DNA from: Pseudomonas putida
Lineage (GTDB): Bacteria; Pseudomonadota; Gammaproteobacteria; Pseudomonadales; Pseudomonadaceae
NCBI RefSeq assembly: GCF_009883635.2
Contig: NZ_CP026115.2
Span: forward strand, 5,208,001 to 5,272,000
Length of the DNA: 64,000 nucleotides
Direction: 5' to 3'
Below the pieces are notes generated by a model. The model searched no databases and was not told where the DNA came from. It saw only the letters and a program-made list of their open reading frames with translations. Positions 9,342 through 18,197 of the stretch are shown here, one piece after another; positions within the stretch are counted from its first letter, which is position 1; every line of letters begins with the position of its first letter. The position numbers and the translations under genes are program-made.

Positions 9342-10163
9342 TCAGATCATCGCCAGATGCTGCTTGCGCGTCGGTGCCGGAAACGCCCGGTCGATTGCCC
9401 GCAAGTCTTCACTGGTCAAGGTCAACGCCCCGGCAGCCGCATTCAGCCGCACATGCTCCGCAGACACCGCCTTGGGAATGGCAATCACATCGTTCTCCCG
9501 CGTCACCCAGGCCAGGCTGACCTGCGCTGGCGTCGCCCCATGGCGCTCGGCGATCTCGCTCAGCACCGGATGCTGCAACAGCCGCCCGGCCTGGGCCAGC
9601 GGGCAATAGGCCATGGTCGGCAAGCCCCGATGGCGACTCCACGGCAACAGGTCGAACTCGATGCCACGCTGCGCCGGGTTGTACAGCACCTGATTGGTGG
9701 CGCACGCCGGGTTGTGCAGTTCGCGCAGGTCATCGACATCGAAGTTGGACACGCCCCAACGGCGGATCTTGCCCTGCTCGCGCAAGCGCTCGAACGCCTC
9801 GACCGTTTCCTCCAGCGGATACTGGCCGCGCCAGTGCAGCAGATACAGGTCGATCACCTCGGTACCCAAGCGCTTCAGGCTGCGTTCGCAGGCTTCAGGC
9901 ACACCTCGACGGCTGGCGTTGTGCGGGTAGACCTTGCTGACCAGGAACACCTGGTCACGGCGCCCGGCAATGGCCTGGCCGACCACTTCCTCGGCGCCGC
10001 CCTCGGCATACATCTCGGCGCTGTCGATCAGGCTCATGCCCTGTTCGATGCCTTGTTGCAGGGCGGCCACTTCGGCAGCCTTGCGGGCCGGGTCTTCGCC
10101 CATGTACCAGGTGCCTTGGCCAATGGCCGGCACGCTGCAACCTGCCAGTTTCACGTAACGCAT
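9342..10163 (-). CDS. Aldo/keto reductase
   Basis: A 273-residue (beta/alpha)8 oxidoreductase using NADPH. The catalytic tetrad is Asp47, Tyr52 (LIDSAEMY), Lys77 (LVSKVYP) and His110 (YLLHW). It resembles the YeaE/2,5-diketogluconate reductase type. The start at 10163 was chosen because GGAGG stands 6 bases upstream and it gives the family N-terminus; the frame is open to 10328 only within the upstream LysR gene. Its first 13 bases overlap the LysR stop, so the two are co-transcribed. The substrate cannot be read from sequence. Confidence 0.9.
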   Translation of the reverse strand: MRYVKLAGCSVPAIGQGTWYMGEDPARKAAEVAALQQGIEQGMSLIDSAEMYAEGGAEEVVGQAIAGRRDQVFLVSKVYPHNASRRGVPEACERSLKRLGTEVIDLYLLHWRGQYPLEETVEAFERLREQGKIRRWGVSNFDVDDLRELHNPACATNQVLYNPAQRGIEFDLLPWSRHRGLPTMAYCPLAQAGRLLQHPVLSEIAERHGATPAQVSLAWVTRENDVIAIPKAVSAEHVRLNAAAGALTLTSEDLRAIDRAFPAPTRKQHLAMI

Positions 10164-11056
10164 GTCACCTCCGGAGTCTGGGTATGGGAAAGCACTACCT
10201 CGAGCAGCGCATGGGCTGCGGTGGAAAGCTTGTGGTCGGCCAAAGCGATCACGCCGATGCGCCGTTCGACGGCGGGTTCGACCAGCGTCACGCAACGTGC
10301 GCCCAGTTCCTGCATCTGGTTGATGCACAGTGCCGGTACCGCGCTGACGCCAAGGCCACTGGCCACCATGCGGCCGATGGTCGACAGCTGGTGGCTTTCG
10401 AAGGCCACCGCCAGTTTGCCGTGGCGCGCCGCGACATTCTGCTCCAGCAGCAGGCGCACCGCCGACGGGCGTTGCAAGGCAATGAAGTCTTCCGCCAGCA
10501 ACTGCGCCCAGGTGACCTGGGTTTGCGTGGCCAGTGGTGAATCGGCCGGCACCACCGCGACGAAGCGGTCCATGTACAGCGGGTGGAAGTTCAGGCCTTC
10601 GCTGTTGTCCGGCTCGAAACCGATGCCCAGTTCGACGCGGCGATGGCGCACCAGTTCCAGCACCTGTTCATTGATCACGTCGTGCACCGTGACATTGACC
10701 TTGGGGTAACGCTGGCGGAACACCTTGAGCGAATGCGGCAGCAGGTTGCCGGCAAAGGCCGGCATGGCCGCCACCGACACGCGGCCAAGTTGCAGGGTGA
10801 AGCGCTGGCGCAGCATCTCTTCGGTGTCATCCCAGTCGGCCAGCAGGCGCCGGGCCAGCGGCAGCAGCACCTCGCCCTCGGCGGTCAGGCTGACGCTGCG
10901 GGTGGTGCGGGTGAGCAGGGCGCCGCCGAGGTTGTCCTCCAGCGCCTTGATGGTCAGGCTCAGGGCCGGTTGCGACACATGCAGGTGTTCACCGGCCTGG
11001 GCGAAGCTCTGGTACTTGGCGACAGCGACAAAGGCGCGCAGTTGCTTGACGTTCAT
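10151..11056 (-). CDS. LysR family transcriptional regulator
   Basis: A 301-residue LTTR: winged HTH at residues 1-60 (MNVKQLRAFVAVAKYQSFAQ) and a substrate-binding domain from about 90. The ATG at 11056 gives the canonical LysR start; 30 extra in-frame codons upstream do not match the family. It is divergent from the CoA-transferase operon (140 bases between starts) and overlaps the downstream aldo/keto reductase. It is therefore the likely regulator of acetoacetate use, with an acyl-CoA or ketoacid as possible effector (inference). The intergenic region is AT-rich, but I could not single out a T-N11-A site. Confidence 0.88.
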   Translation of the reverse strand: MNVKQLRAFVAVAKYQSFAQAGEHLHVSQPALSLTIKALEDNLGGALLTRTTRSVSLTAEGEVLLPLARRLLADWDDTEEMLRQRFTLQLGRVSVAAMPAFAGNLLPHSLKVFRQRYPKVNVTVHDVINEQVLELVRHRRVELGIGFEPDNSEGLNFHPLYMDRFVAVVPADSPLATQTQVTWAQLLAEDFIALQRPSAVRLLLEQNVAARHGKLAVAFESHQLSTIGRMVASGLGVSAVPALCINQMQELGARCVTLVEPAVERRIGVIALADHKLSTAAHALLEVVLSHTQTPEVTCVT

Positions 11057-11196
11057 GACAGCCTCGATCGCTGTTTTGGAAAAGTTATCAATCGATGATG
11101 AAAACAAAATTAACAAATCAGTCGCCAGCGGTGAAGATGGCTGCACACGCTCACCGACAGCCTCGTCGGTTCAACAACTACAAAAGGCGGATCAGC

Positions 11197-11895
11197 ATGG
11201 CCGGACTGGACAAGCGCGTAGCAACCTATGAAGAGGCCCTGGCAGGCCTGACCGACAACATGACGGTACTGGCCGGCGGCTTCGGCCTGTGCGGCATCCC
11301 CGAAAACCTCATCGCTGAAATCAAGCGCCTTGGCGTCAAGGGCCTGACCGTGGTCTCCAACAACTGCGGCGTCGACGGCTTCGGCCTGGGCGTGCTGCTG
11401 GAAGACCGGCAGATCCGCAAGATGATCGCCTCCTACGTTGGCGAGAATGCCGAATTCGAACGCCAGCTGCTCAGTGGCGAGCTGGAAGTCGAGCTGACCC
11501 CGCAAGGCACCCTGGCCGAGAAGATGCGCGCCGGCGGCGCTGGCATCCCGGCCTTCTACACCGCCACCGGCTACGGCACCCCGGTGGCCGACGGCAAGGA
11601 AGTGCGCGAGTTCAAGGGCCGCAAGTACATCCTCGAAGAGTCCATCACCGGCGACTTCGCCATCGTCAAGGGCTGGAAGGCCGACCACTACGGCAACGTG
11701 GTGTACCGCAACACCGCGCAGAACTTCAACCCACTGGCGGCCACCGCCGGCAAGATCACCGTGGTCGAAGTGGAAGAAATCGTCGAGCCTGGCGTGCTGC
11801 TGCCCAGCGAGATCCATACCCCGGGCATCTTCGTCGACAGGGTGATCGTCGGCACCTTCGAAAAACGCATCGAAAAGCGCACCGTCAAGGCCTGA
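11197..11895 (+). CDS. atoD: 3-oxoacid/acetoacetate CoA-transferase alpha subunit
   Basis: A 232-residue family I CoA-transferase A subunit (AtoD/ScoA). The CoA-binding [13 protein letters not shown] motif is at about residues 26-38, and [16 protein letters not shown] is also conserved. With the next gene it transfers CoA from succinyl-CoA or acetyl-CoA to acetoacetate or short fatty acids. ATG 11197 follows an AAGGCGG site; upstream in-frame codons are in the regulatory region. It leads the operon with atoA and atoE. The neighbouring AtoE transporter favours acetoacetate or short-chain fatty acid use over other 3-oxoacids. Confidence 0.93.
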   Translation: MAGLDKRVATYEEALAGLTDNMTVLAGGFGLCGIPENLIAEIKRLGVKGLTVVSNNCGVDGFGLGVLLEDRQIRKMIASYVGENAEFERQLLSGELEVELTPQGTLAEKMRAGGAGIPAFYTATGYGTPVADGKEVREFKGRKYILEESITGDFAIVKGWKADHYGNVVYRNTAQNFNPLAATAGKITVVEVEEIVEPGVLLPSEIHTPGIFVDRVIVGTFEKRIEKRTVKA

Positions 11896-11930
11896 GCGCC
11901 GTCCATCAGAACAACAAAGAGATCCTGACC

Positions 11931-12587
11931 ATGGCACTGACCCGCGAACAGATGGCGCAACGCGTCGCCCGTGAACTGAAGGACGGCTACTACGTCAACC
12001 TCGGCATCGGCATCCCGACCCTGGTGGCCAACTATGTACCGGCCGACATGGACGTGATGCTGCAGTCCGAAAACGGCCTGCTCGGCATGGGCGAATTCCC
12101 CACCGAAAGCACCATCGATGCCGACATGATCAACGCCGGCAAACAGACTGTTACCGCCCGCCGTGGCGCGTCGATCTTCGACTCGGCGCAATCGTTCGCC
12201 ATGATCCGTGGCGGCCACGTCGACCTGACCGTACTGGGCGCTTTCGAGGTGGACGTGGAAGGCAACATCGCCTCGTGGATGATCCCCGGCAAGCTGGTCA
12301 AGGGCATGGGCGGCGCCATGGACCTGGTGGCCGGTGCCGACAACATCATCGTCACCATGACCCACGCCTCCAAGGATGGTGAGTCGAAGCTGCTGCCGCG
12401 CTGCAGCCTGCCGCTGACCGGTGCCGGCTGCATCCGCAAGGTGCTGACCGACCTGGCCTACCTGGAGATCGAGGACGGCGCCTTCATCCTGCGCGAGACC
12501 GCGCCGGGGGTGAGCGTTGAAGAAATCATCGAGAAAACCGCCGGCAAGCTGATCGTGCCGGACGATGTCAAGGAAATGACCTTCTAA
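11931..12587 (+). CDS. atoA: 3-oxoacid/acetoacetate CoA-transferase beta subunit
   Basis: A 218-residue family I CoA-transferase B subunit (AtoA/ScoB). The active-site SENG motif, with catalytic Glu47 that forms the glutamyl-CoA thioester, lies in VMLQSENGLLG. The GIGIPTLVANY segment is also typical. It pairs with the alpha subunit encoded 35 bases upstream. The ATG is preceded by AAAGAGATCC. After the stop comes a 120-base inverted repeat before the transporter gene of the same operon. Confidence 0.94.
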   Translation: MALTREQMAQRVARELKDGYYVNLGIGIPTLVANYVPADMDVMLQSENGLLGMGEFPTESTIDADMINAGKQTVTARRGASIFDSAQSFAMIRGGHVDLTVLGAFEVDVEGNIASWMIPGKLVKGMGGAMDLVAGADNIIVTMTHASKDGESKLLPRCSLPLTGAGCIRKVLTDLAYLEIEDGAFILRETAPGVSVEEIIEKTAGKLIVPDDVKEMTF

Positions 12588-12604
12588 AGCATCACACTGT
12601 CCCC

Positions 12605-12724
12605 CCTGTGGGAGCGGCCTTGTGTCGCGAAAGGGCCGCGAAGCGGTCCCGCGATCTCAGCATCGGTGCTGAAATCTCGGGGCTGCCTTGCAGCCCTTTC
12701 GCGACGCAAGGCCGCTCCCACAGG
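12605..12724. repeat. Large inverted repeat inside the ato operon
   Basis: Arms at 12605-12635 and 12694-12724 are 31 bases long and complementary at 30 positions. The core (GGGAGCGGCCTTG) is a second P. putida repeat family, different from the other REPs here. It lies between atoA and atoE and could form a strong stem in the mRNA, lowering atoE expression or stabilising the upstream message. Confidence 0.85.
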
Positions 12725-12776
12725 GGTTTTGTGTTTCTACTGATTTATCCGACAAGACCAATAAAAGGAAGTAACC

Positions 12777-14195
12777 GTGGCCGCTGAAATCCAAGACAGC
12801 CGCTCCGCCCGCTTTGCCCTGCGCTGTTCCAACTGGGCTGAACGCTGGTTCCCCGACTCCTGGGTATTCGCCGCCCTTGCCGTGTTGCTGGTGTGCATCG
12901 GCGCGCTGGCCATGGGCGCCAAGCCGACCGACACCGCCAAAGCCTTCGGCGATGGCTTCTGGAGCTTGATCCCGTTCACCATGCAGATGGCCTTCGTGGT
13001 CATCGGTGGTTACGTAGTGGCCAGCTCGCCACCCGCAGCCCGGCTGATCGACCGCCTGGCGCGCATCCCCAAGAATGGTCGCTCGGCCGTGTGCTGGGTC
13101 GCGCTGATCTCGATGCTGGCCTCGCTGCTCAACTGGGGGCTGTCGCTGGTGTTCGGCGGCCTGCTGGTCCGTGCCCTGGCCCGTCGCACCGAACTGAAGA
13201 TGGACTACCGCGCCGCAGGTGCCGCTGCGTACCTGGGCCTGGGTGCTGTGTGGGCGTTGGGGCTGTCGTCCTCGGCCGCGCAGTTGCAGGCCAACCCGGC
13301 CAGCTTGCCGCCATCGATCTTGTCGATCACCGGCGTGATCCCGTTCACCGAGACCATTTTCCTCTGGCAATCCGGCGTGATGCTGGCAGCCCTGGTGATC
13401 GTCTCGCTGGTGATCGCCTACGCGACGGCCCCCGGCCCGAACAGTGCGCGCAGCGCCGAAGACTGTGGCGTCGATCCCAGCTTCACTGCACCGCCGGCGC
13501 CCAAGCGTACCCGCCCAGGTGAATGGCTGGAACACAGCCCGATCCTGATCCTGATGCTGGTGGCCCTGGCCGCCGGCTGGCTGTACCAGGAGTTCGCCAC
13601 CAAGCCGGCGATCACCGCGATTTCCGGGTTGAACACCTACAACTTGCTGTTCATCATGCTCGGGGCCTTGCTCCACTGGCGCCCGCGCAGCTTCCTGGAT
13701 GCTGTGGCCCGCGCCGTGCCGACCACCACCGGGGTGCTGATCCAGTTCCCGCTGTACGGCTCGATCGCTGCGATCCTCACCCAGGTCAAAGGCGTGGATG
13801 AACAGACTCTGGCCCACCACATCTCGCTGTTCTTTACCCAGATCGCCACCCATGACACCTATGCACTGCTGATGGGCGTGTACTCGGCGGTGCTGGGCTT
13901 CTTCATACCGTCGGGCGGTGGCAAGTGGATCATCGAAGCGCCGTACGTGATGCTGGTGGCCAATGACCTGAAATACCACCTGGGCTGGGCGGTGCAGATC
14001 TACAACGCTGCCGAAGCGCTGCCGAACCTGATCAACCCGTTCTACATGCTGCCGCTGCTGGGCGTGCTGGGGCTCAAGGCGCGTGATCTGATTGGCTTCT
14101 CGTTCGTGCAGTTGCTGGTGCATGTGCCGCTGGTGCTGGTGTTGCTGTGGGCACTGGGCACCACCTTGCAATATGTGTCACCGGTAATGCCTTGA
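12777..14195 (+). CDS. atoE: Short-chain fatty acid/acetoacetate permease AtoE
   Basis: A 472-residue polytopic inner-membrane protein of the SCFA_trans (AtoE) family with about twelve hydrophobic segments. Recognisable parts are the N-terminal NWAERWFPDSWVFAALAVLL and the conserved FIPSGGGKWIIEAP near residue 380. It imports acetoacetate or short fatty acids for the CoA-transferase upstream. The start is GTG with AAGGAAG six bases before it. It is separated from atoA by a large inverted repeat, so it may be transcribed at a lower level. Confidence 0.92.
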   Translation: MAAEIQDSRSARFALRCSNWAERWFPDSWVFAALAVLLVCIGALAMGAKPTDTAKAFGDGFWSLIPFTMQMAFVVIGGYVVASSPPAARLIDRLARIPKNGRSAVCWVALISMLASLLNWGLSLVFGGLLVRALARRTELKMDYRAAGAAAYLGLGAVWALGLSSSAAQLQANPASLPPSILSITGVIPFTETIFLWQSGVMLAALVIVSLVIAYATAPGPNSARSAEDCGVDPSFTAPPAPKRTRPGEWLEHSPILILMLVALAAGWLYQEFATKPAITAISGLNTYNLLFIMLGALLHWRPRSFLDAVARAVPTTTGVLIQFPLYGSIAAILTQVKGVDEQTLAHHISLFFTQIATHDTYALLMGVYSAVLGFFIPSGGGKWIIEAPYVMLVANDLKYHLGWAVQIYNAAEALPNLINPFYMLPLLGVLGLKARDLIGFSFVQLLVHVPLVLVLLWALGTTLQYVSPVMP

Positions 14196-14218
14196 GGTAG
14201 TTGTGCTGCCTGCACCGA

Positions 14219-14246
14219 CCTCTTTGCGGGCGCGCCCGCGAAGAGG
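14219..14246. repeat. REP palindrome between convergent genes
   Basis: CCTCTTTGCGGG and CCCGCGAAGAGG form a hairpin around CGCG. It is a single REP unit of the same family as at 9235 and sits between the 3' ends of atoE and the DapA-like gene. Confidence 0.75.
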
Positions 14247-14258
14247 CCGGTACAGGTT

Positions 14259-15146
14259 TCATTCCGCCAGTTCTGCCAACAATGCCGCCAGGGTCGCTCG
14301 TCCTGGCTCATCCAGTCCGAACACCGGCCGACGTGGCTCACCCACCGGCAACCCGGTCAGTCCCAGCCCAGCCTTGATGGTTGCCGGCAACCCGCCCTTG
14401 AGAATGAAGTCGAGCAACGGCAACTGCCGGTAGAACAGCGCTTTGGACCGCACCAGGTCCCCCTCGAGCACAGCCTGGTAAAGCGCTTGGTTCAGCGCCG
14501 GAATCAGGTTGGGCGCCGCCGTGCACCAGCCTTTGGCCCCCGCCACGAACGCTTCCAGCGCCAGCGGATTGCAGCCGTTGTAGAACGGCACCTGGCCTTC
14601 ACCCAGCAACTGCAGCTTGTGCATGCGCTGGATGTCGCCGGTGCTCTCTTTGACCATGGTCACATTGGCCACTTCGCGGACGATACGCAGAATCAGCTCC
14701 ACCGACATGTCGGTGCCGCTGGTGGCAGGGTTGTTGTAGAGCATGATCGGGATATCGATGGCGTCACCGATGGCGCGGTAGTGCTGGAGGATCTCGGCTT
14801 CGCTGAGTTTCCAGTAGGCGGCCGGCAGTACCATCACCGCGTCGGCGCCCTGGGCCTGGGCAAAGCGGGCGCGGCGCACGGCACCGGCGGTGGTCAGGTC
14901 GGACACGCTGACGATGCTGGGCACCCGCTTGCCGATCTGGGCAAGGCTATACTCGGCCACCTGCTGCCATTCGCTGTCGCTGAGGTAGGCGCCTTCGCCG
15001 GTGCTGCCCAATGGCGCAATGGCTTGCACGCCGCCGTCGATCAGGCGTTCGATGGAATGGCCCAGTGCGGGCAGGTCGAGCTCTTCGCCGCCGGCGCTGA
15101 AGGGGGTGATGGTGTAGCCGATGATGCCGTGGAATTCAGTAGTCAT
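14259..15146 (-). CDS. DapA/NAL family aldolase-lyase
   Basis: A 295-residue class I aldolase of the dihydrodipicolinate synthase/N-acetylneuraminate lyase family. It has GSTGE at residues 47-51, Tyr137 (IMLYNNPATSG) and the Schiff-base Lys166 (VTMVKESTGD). It will cleave or form a bond to pyruvate or a related oxoacid. It is not the housekeeping DapA by context: it sits beside a class II aldolase and faces an XRE-cupin regulator, which suggests catabolism of a hydroxylated acid. ATG 15146 has GGAG nine bases upstream and is preferred to the TTG at 15167. Confidence 0.88.
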   Translation of the reverse strand: MTTEFHGIIGYTITPFSAGGEELDLPALGHSIERLIDGGVQAIAPLGSTGEGAYLSDSEWQQVAEYSLAQIGKRVPSIVSVSDLTTAGAVRRARFAQAQGADAVMVLPAAYWKLSEAEILQHYRAIGDAIDIPIMLYNNPATSGTDMSVELILRIVREVANVTMVKESTGDIQRMHKLQLLGEGQVPFYNGCNPLALEAFVAGAKGWCTAAPNLIPALNQALYQAVLEGDLVRSKALFYRQLPLLDFILKGGLPATIKAGLGLTGLPVGEPRRPVFGLDEPGRATLAALLAELAE

Positions 15147-15179
15147 GGTTATAGGCTCCGCAAGCAAGGCATTCAGGGA

Positions 15180-15962
15180 TCAGTTCAGGCAGTCGGCGTG
15201 GGCACGCAGGCTTTGCCGGGCAAAATAGTTGAAGGCAGCGGCGTGGCGCTTGGGCCGGTCGATCCAGTCGTGGGCTTCGCGGCCCAGTGCCGGGGCGATG
15301 GGCTTGAGGGTGCCGGCCGACATCGCCAGCAGTTGCAGGCGCGCCGCGCGCTCGATCAGTTGGGCATACACGCAGGCCTGCTCGATGCTGGTGCCGGTGG
15401 ACAGCTGGCCATGGTGCGAGAGCAAGATGGCGCGCTTGTCCCCCAGCACGGTGCTGATGATTTCGCCTTCCTCGTTGCCCACCGGCACGCCTGGCCAGGC
15501 TTCGAGGAAGGCGCAATCGTCGTACAGCGGGCACAGGTCCATGTGCGAGACCTGCAGCGGCACTTCCAGCATCGACAGTGCGGCGACGTGGGTCGGGTGG
15601 GTGTGGATGATGCAGTTCACGTCCGGGCGGGCGCGGTACACCCAGCTGTGGAAGCGATTGGCCGGGTTGGGCATGCCTTGGCCTTCGAGCACTTCGAGGT
15701 CCTCATTGACCAACAGCAGGTTGCTGGCGCTGATTTCATCGAAACCCAGGCCCAGTTGCTGGGTGTAGAAGGTGCCAGGTTGCGGGCCGCGGGCACTGAT
15801 CTGCCCGGCCAGACCGGAGTCGTGGCCATGGTCGAACAGAATTCGGCAGGTCAGGGCCAGCTTTTCTCGCACAGTCCACGTATTATCGGCAAGCGAGCCT
15901 TGCATCTGCGTCAGCGCCTGCTGGACCAGTTGGTCCTTGCTGTGTGTCAGGGTCTTGGCCAT
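15180..15962 (-). CDS. Class II aldolase/adducin family protein
   Basis: A 260-residue zinc-dependent aldolase/adducin-fold protein. Metal ligands His120 and His122 (IIHTHPTH) and the His183-His184 pair (LSHHGQL) are present. Relatives act on fuculose phosphate, ribulose phosphate or hydroxyacids, and the exact substrate is unknown. It starts at ATG 15962 with GAGG eight bases upstream. It is 33 bases upstream of the DapA-like gene on the same strand, and the two are probably one operon. It is divergent from the XRE-cupin regulator, with a palindrome between them. Confidence 0.87.
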   Translation of the reverse strand: MAKTLTHSKDQLVQQALTQMQGSLADNTWTVREKLALTCRILFDHGHDSGLAGQISARGPQPGTFYTQQLGLGFDEISASNLLLVNEDLEVLEGQGMPNPANRFHSWVYRARPDVNCIIHTHPTHVAALSMLEVPLQVSHMDLCPLYDDCAFLEAWPGVPVGNEEGEIISTVLGDKRAILLSHHGQLSTGTSIEQACVYAQLIERAARLQLLAMSAGTLKPIAPALGREAHDWIDRPKRHAAAFNYFARQSLRAHADCLN

Positions 15963-16061
15963 GGGGTTTTCCTCTGTGGCGTGATGAGCGATGTCAGCGC
16001 TGCCTGTTCCAAAGCTTTGGTCGGTCGAGGAACAGGTCAGTGCGTGACACAATTAATCCTA

Positions 16062-16080
16062 TATGACACAAAGTGTCATA
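16062..16080. promoter_or_regulatory. Palindromic operator-like site
   Basis: TATGACAC-AAA-GTGTCATA is a 19-base perfect palindrome in the divergent region between the aldolase and the XRE-cupin regulator. A further TGACAC half-site is at 16045-16050. It is probably the binding site of the regulator encoded next to it, and it covers that gene's first possible ATG. Confidence 0.65.
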
Positions 16081-16656
16081 GACAAGCCTGTGGATCTGGG
16101 AAAATCGCGTCGCATGCCTAACCGATTGAAATTGTTAAGAAAAAAACTTGGCGTCACGCTTGAGACGCTGGCCGAAAAATCCGGGATGACCAAGAGTTAC
16201 CTGTCCAAGGTGGAGCGTGGCCTGAACACGCCATCGATCGCTGCAGCGCTCAAGCTGGCCCGGGCTTTGAACGTCAATGTCGAAGAGCTGTTCGCCGAGG
16301 AGCAGGCCGGGCAGAGCCGCTACAGCCTGGTACGCCAGGGCGAGCGCCAGGCGCTGGTGGGCGATGGCCATGGGCCGGGCTATGCGGCGTTGACCCGCCA
16401 GTTCGGGCAGCACTGCCTGTTGCCGTTCCTGATCCAGCCGCCGACCGAGTTCAGCGACCCGACCTTCAAGGAGCATGAGGGTGAGGAATTTCTGTTCGTC
16501 CACGCCGGCCAGGTGGAGGTCGACTTCATGAATGAACGGGTGTTGCTGGAGCAGGGCGATGCGCTGCACTTCAATGCACAGACACCGCACCGCCTGCGTT
16601 CGGTCGGCGAACAGCCGGCGCAGCTGCTGGTGGTGGTGCAGCACAGCAGCGAATGA
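16063..16656 (+). CDS. XRE-family regulator with C-terminal cupin
   Basis: A 197-residue two-domain regulator. A helix-turn-helix (NRLKLLRKKLGVTLETLAEK) begins near residue 20, and a cupin_2 domain lies at about 120-195 (HEGEEFLFVHAGQVEV). The architecture is that of small-ligand-responsive repressors. The cupin likely senses a substrate of the divergent aldolase/lyase pair (inference). The first ATG (16063) lies inside a 19-base palindrome without a ribosome site; the ATG at 16114 (MPNRLKLLRKK) may be the true start and would leave the palindrome as an operator. Confidence 0.85.
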   Translation: MTQSVIDKPVDLGKSRRMPNRLKLLRKKLGVTLETLAEKSGMTKSYLSKVERGLNTPSIAAALKLARALNVNVEELFAEEQAGQSRYSLVRQGERQALVGDGHGPGYAALTRQFGQHCLLPFLIQPPTEFSDPTFKEHEGEEFLFVHAGQVEVDFMNERVLLEQGDALHFNAQTPHRLRSVGEQPAQLLVVVQHSSE

Positions 16657-16666
16657 GGGCAGGGCG

Positions 16667-17452
16667 ATGATCGAAGTGTCGCGGTTCTGGCGGGACCCGG
16701 CATTGCCCTTCGTCGAGGCCCGGCGCGTGGGGGATGGGCGCAAGGTCTGTTATGCCGCCCATTCCCATGAGAGCTTTTCCATCGGCGTGATCACCGGTGG
16801 TTGCAGTACCTACCTGAGTGGCGCCAGTCAGGTCGAGGTCATGGCCGGCACCACGGTGTTGATGAACCCAGGTGTGGTGCACACCTGCAACCCGATCGCC
16901 GGCCAGCCCTGGTCGTACCTGATGCTGTTCGTCGACCTCCCGTGGCTGCGCGCTCGGGGCTTCGTACTGCCAGTGCAGACAGTCAGTACTTCGCCGGATT
17001 TGTACAGCCACTTGCTGCAAGTGTTTGCCGACCTGTTCGACAACGAGCTGGCCGATCGTGAAGATCGCCTGGAGCGTTTTTTTCGCGACCTCCCACGCTA
17101 TTTGCAGCCATTGGTAGATGAAGCGCGAGTGGACCATCCGCAACTGGACGCGGCAGCGGCGTTCATCCGGGCTCATCGCACAGACCCGCTGAGCCTTGGG
17201 GACGTCTGCGCCGCCTGTGGCTTGTCACGCGCTTATCTGATTCGGGCATTCCGCCAGCGCTTTGGCCTTACTCCACACGGTTACCTGCTGGATCAACGGG
17301 TGCAGCATGCACGGGCGCTATTGCGCAAGGGAAGGGCAATCGCCGAGGTGGCGCAGGAGGCGGGGTTCGCCGATCAGGCGCACCTGCAGCGGGCGTTCAA
17401 GCAGCACCTGGCGACGACGCCTGGGCATTACCGCACCGGTGGCCTCAAATAA
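16667..17452 (+). CDS. AraC family transcriptional regulator
   Basis: A 261-residue regulator. The N-terminal cupin-like sensing domain (AAHSHESFSIGVITGG) spans about residues 30-110. The C-terminal double HTH spans about 165-260 and includes SLGDVCAACGLSRAYLIRAF and AIAEVAQEAGFADQAHLQRA. The ATG follows GAGGGCAGGGCG, 10 bases after the XRE gene. It ends 8 bases inside the convergent LysE exporter gene, an arrangement in which the AraC protein usually controls the exporter in response to the exported amino acid (inference). Confidence 0.88.
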   Translation: MIEVSRFWRDPALPFVEARRVGDGRKVCYAAHSHESFSIGVITGGCSTYLSGASQVEVMAGTTVLMNPGVVHTCNPIAGQPWSYLMLFVDLPWLRARGFVLPVQTVSTSPDLYSHLLQVFADLFDNELADREDRLERFFRDLPRYLQPLVDEARVDHPQLDAAAAFIRAHRTDPLSLGDVCAACGLSRAYLIRAFRQRFGLTPHGYLLDQRVQHARALLRKGRAIAEVAQEAGFADQAHLQRAFKQHLATTPGHYRTGGLK

Positions 17453-18026
17453 TCAGAAAGATCGCACTTCCCACCAGTAACACGGCCAGCACCCGATTGA
17501 GCAACTGCAAATAACGCGGCTTGCGCAGATACTGCCCGATCACACTTCCGGCCCAGGCCCAGCAGGCTACTGAAACGAAACAGATCGGCCCGTAGATCCA
17601 GGTGAACAACCACAGCAGTTGCTGTTCGCCACCGGTATAGGCACCCACGCCCGCCACCGCTGCCAACCAGGCCTTGGGGTTCAGCCATTGCATCGCCGCA
17701 CCCTGCCAGGCCGAAGGTGCACGCAGCTGATCTGAGCCTCCCAGCTGGCCATCGTCGCTGGCCAGCTTCCAGGCCATGTACAGCAAAAATGCCACGCCTC
17801 CCCAATGCAGCGCCACGCCCAGCAACGGCCAGCGTAACAGCAGTTCGTGCAAGCCCAGGCCAACCAGCACCAACAGCAGGCAGAAGCCCAGCGTCGCGCC
17901 CGTCACATGCCACAGGCTCGCCCGCAGGCCGTGACGGGCACCGCTTCCGAGGGCGACGACATTGACCGGCCCGGGAGAAATCGATGCAGCAAGGGCGAAT
18001 GCGGCCATTGAAAGGGACAGGCTCAT
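17445..18026 (-). CDS. LysE/RhtB family amino acid exporter
   Basis: A 193-residue inner-membrane protein with about six hydrophobic segments. The family hallmark SISPGPVNVVALGSGARHGL is at residues 15-34, and a conserved WLNPKAWLAAV lies in the middle. LysE/RhtB proteins export amino acids or related metabolites by proton antiport. The substrate is unknown. The 3' end overlaps that of the AraC regulator by 8 bases. Confidence 0.9.
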   Translation of the reverse strand: MSLSLSMAAFALAASISPGPVNVVALGSGARHGLRASLWHVTGATLGFCLLLVLVGLGLHELLLRWPLLGVALHWGGVAFLLYMAWKLASDDGQLGGSDQLRAPSAWQGAAMQWLNPKAWLAAVAGVGAYTGGEQQLLWLFTWIYGPICFVSVACWAWAGSVIGQYLRKPRYLQLLNRVLAVLLVGSAIFLII

Positions 18027-18197
18027 GTTCCGTAACTCCGTGTGTTGGACGATGCCGCCATCCTGCGGCCTTGCCCGGCATGGGTATTGAAGAAAAGTCC
18101 CCTGCGACGCTGCTACAGCTTTTGTAATAGTTTCGCGCTATCAGAAAAACCTGCTGTGCTTGTAGGATCGTCTTCCCTATTTTCAATCAAGGTCTAT

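Noticed and set aside
18042-18197. Possible yybP-ykoY manganese riboswitch before the TerC gene
   Set aside because: The conserved core elements of this riboswitch were not found by eye; only the leader ORF is supported.
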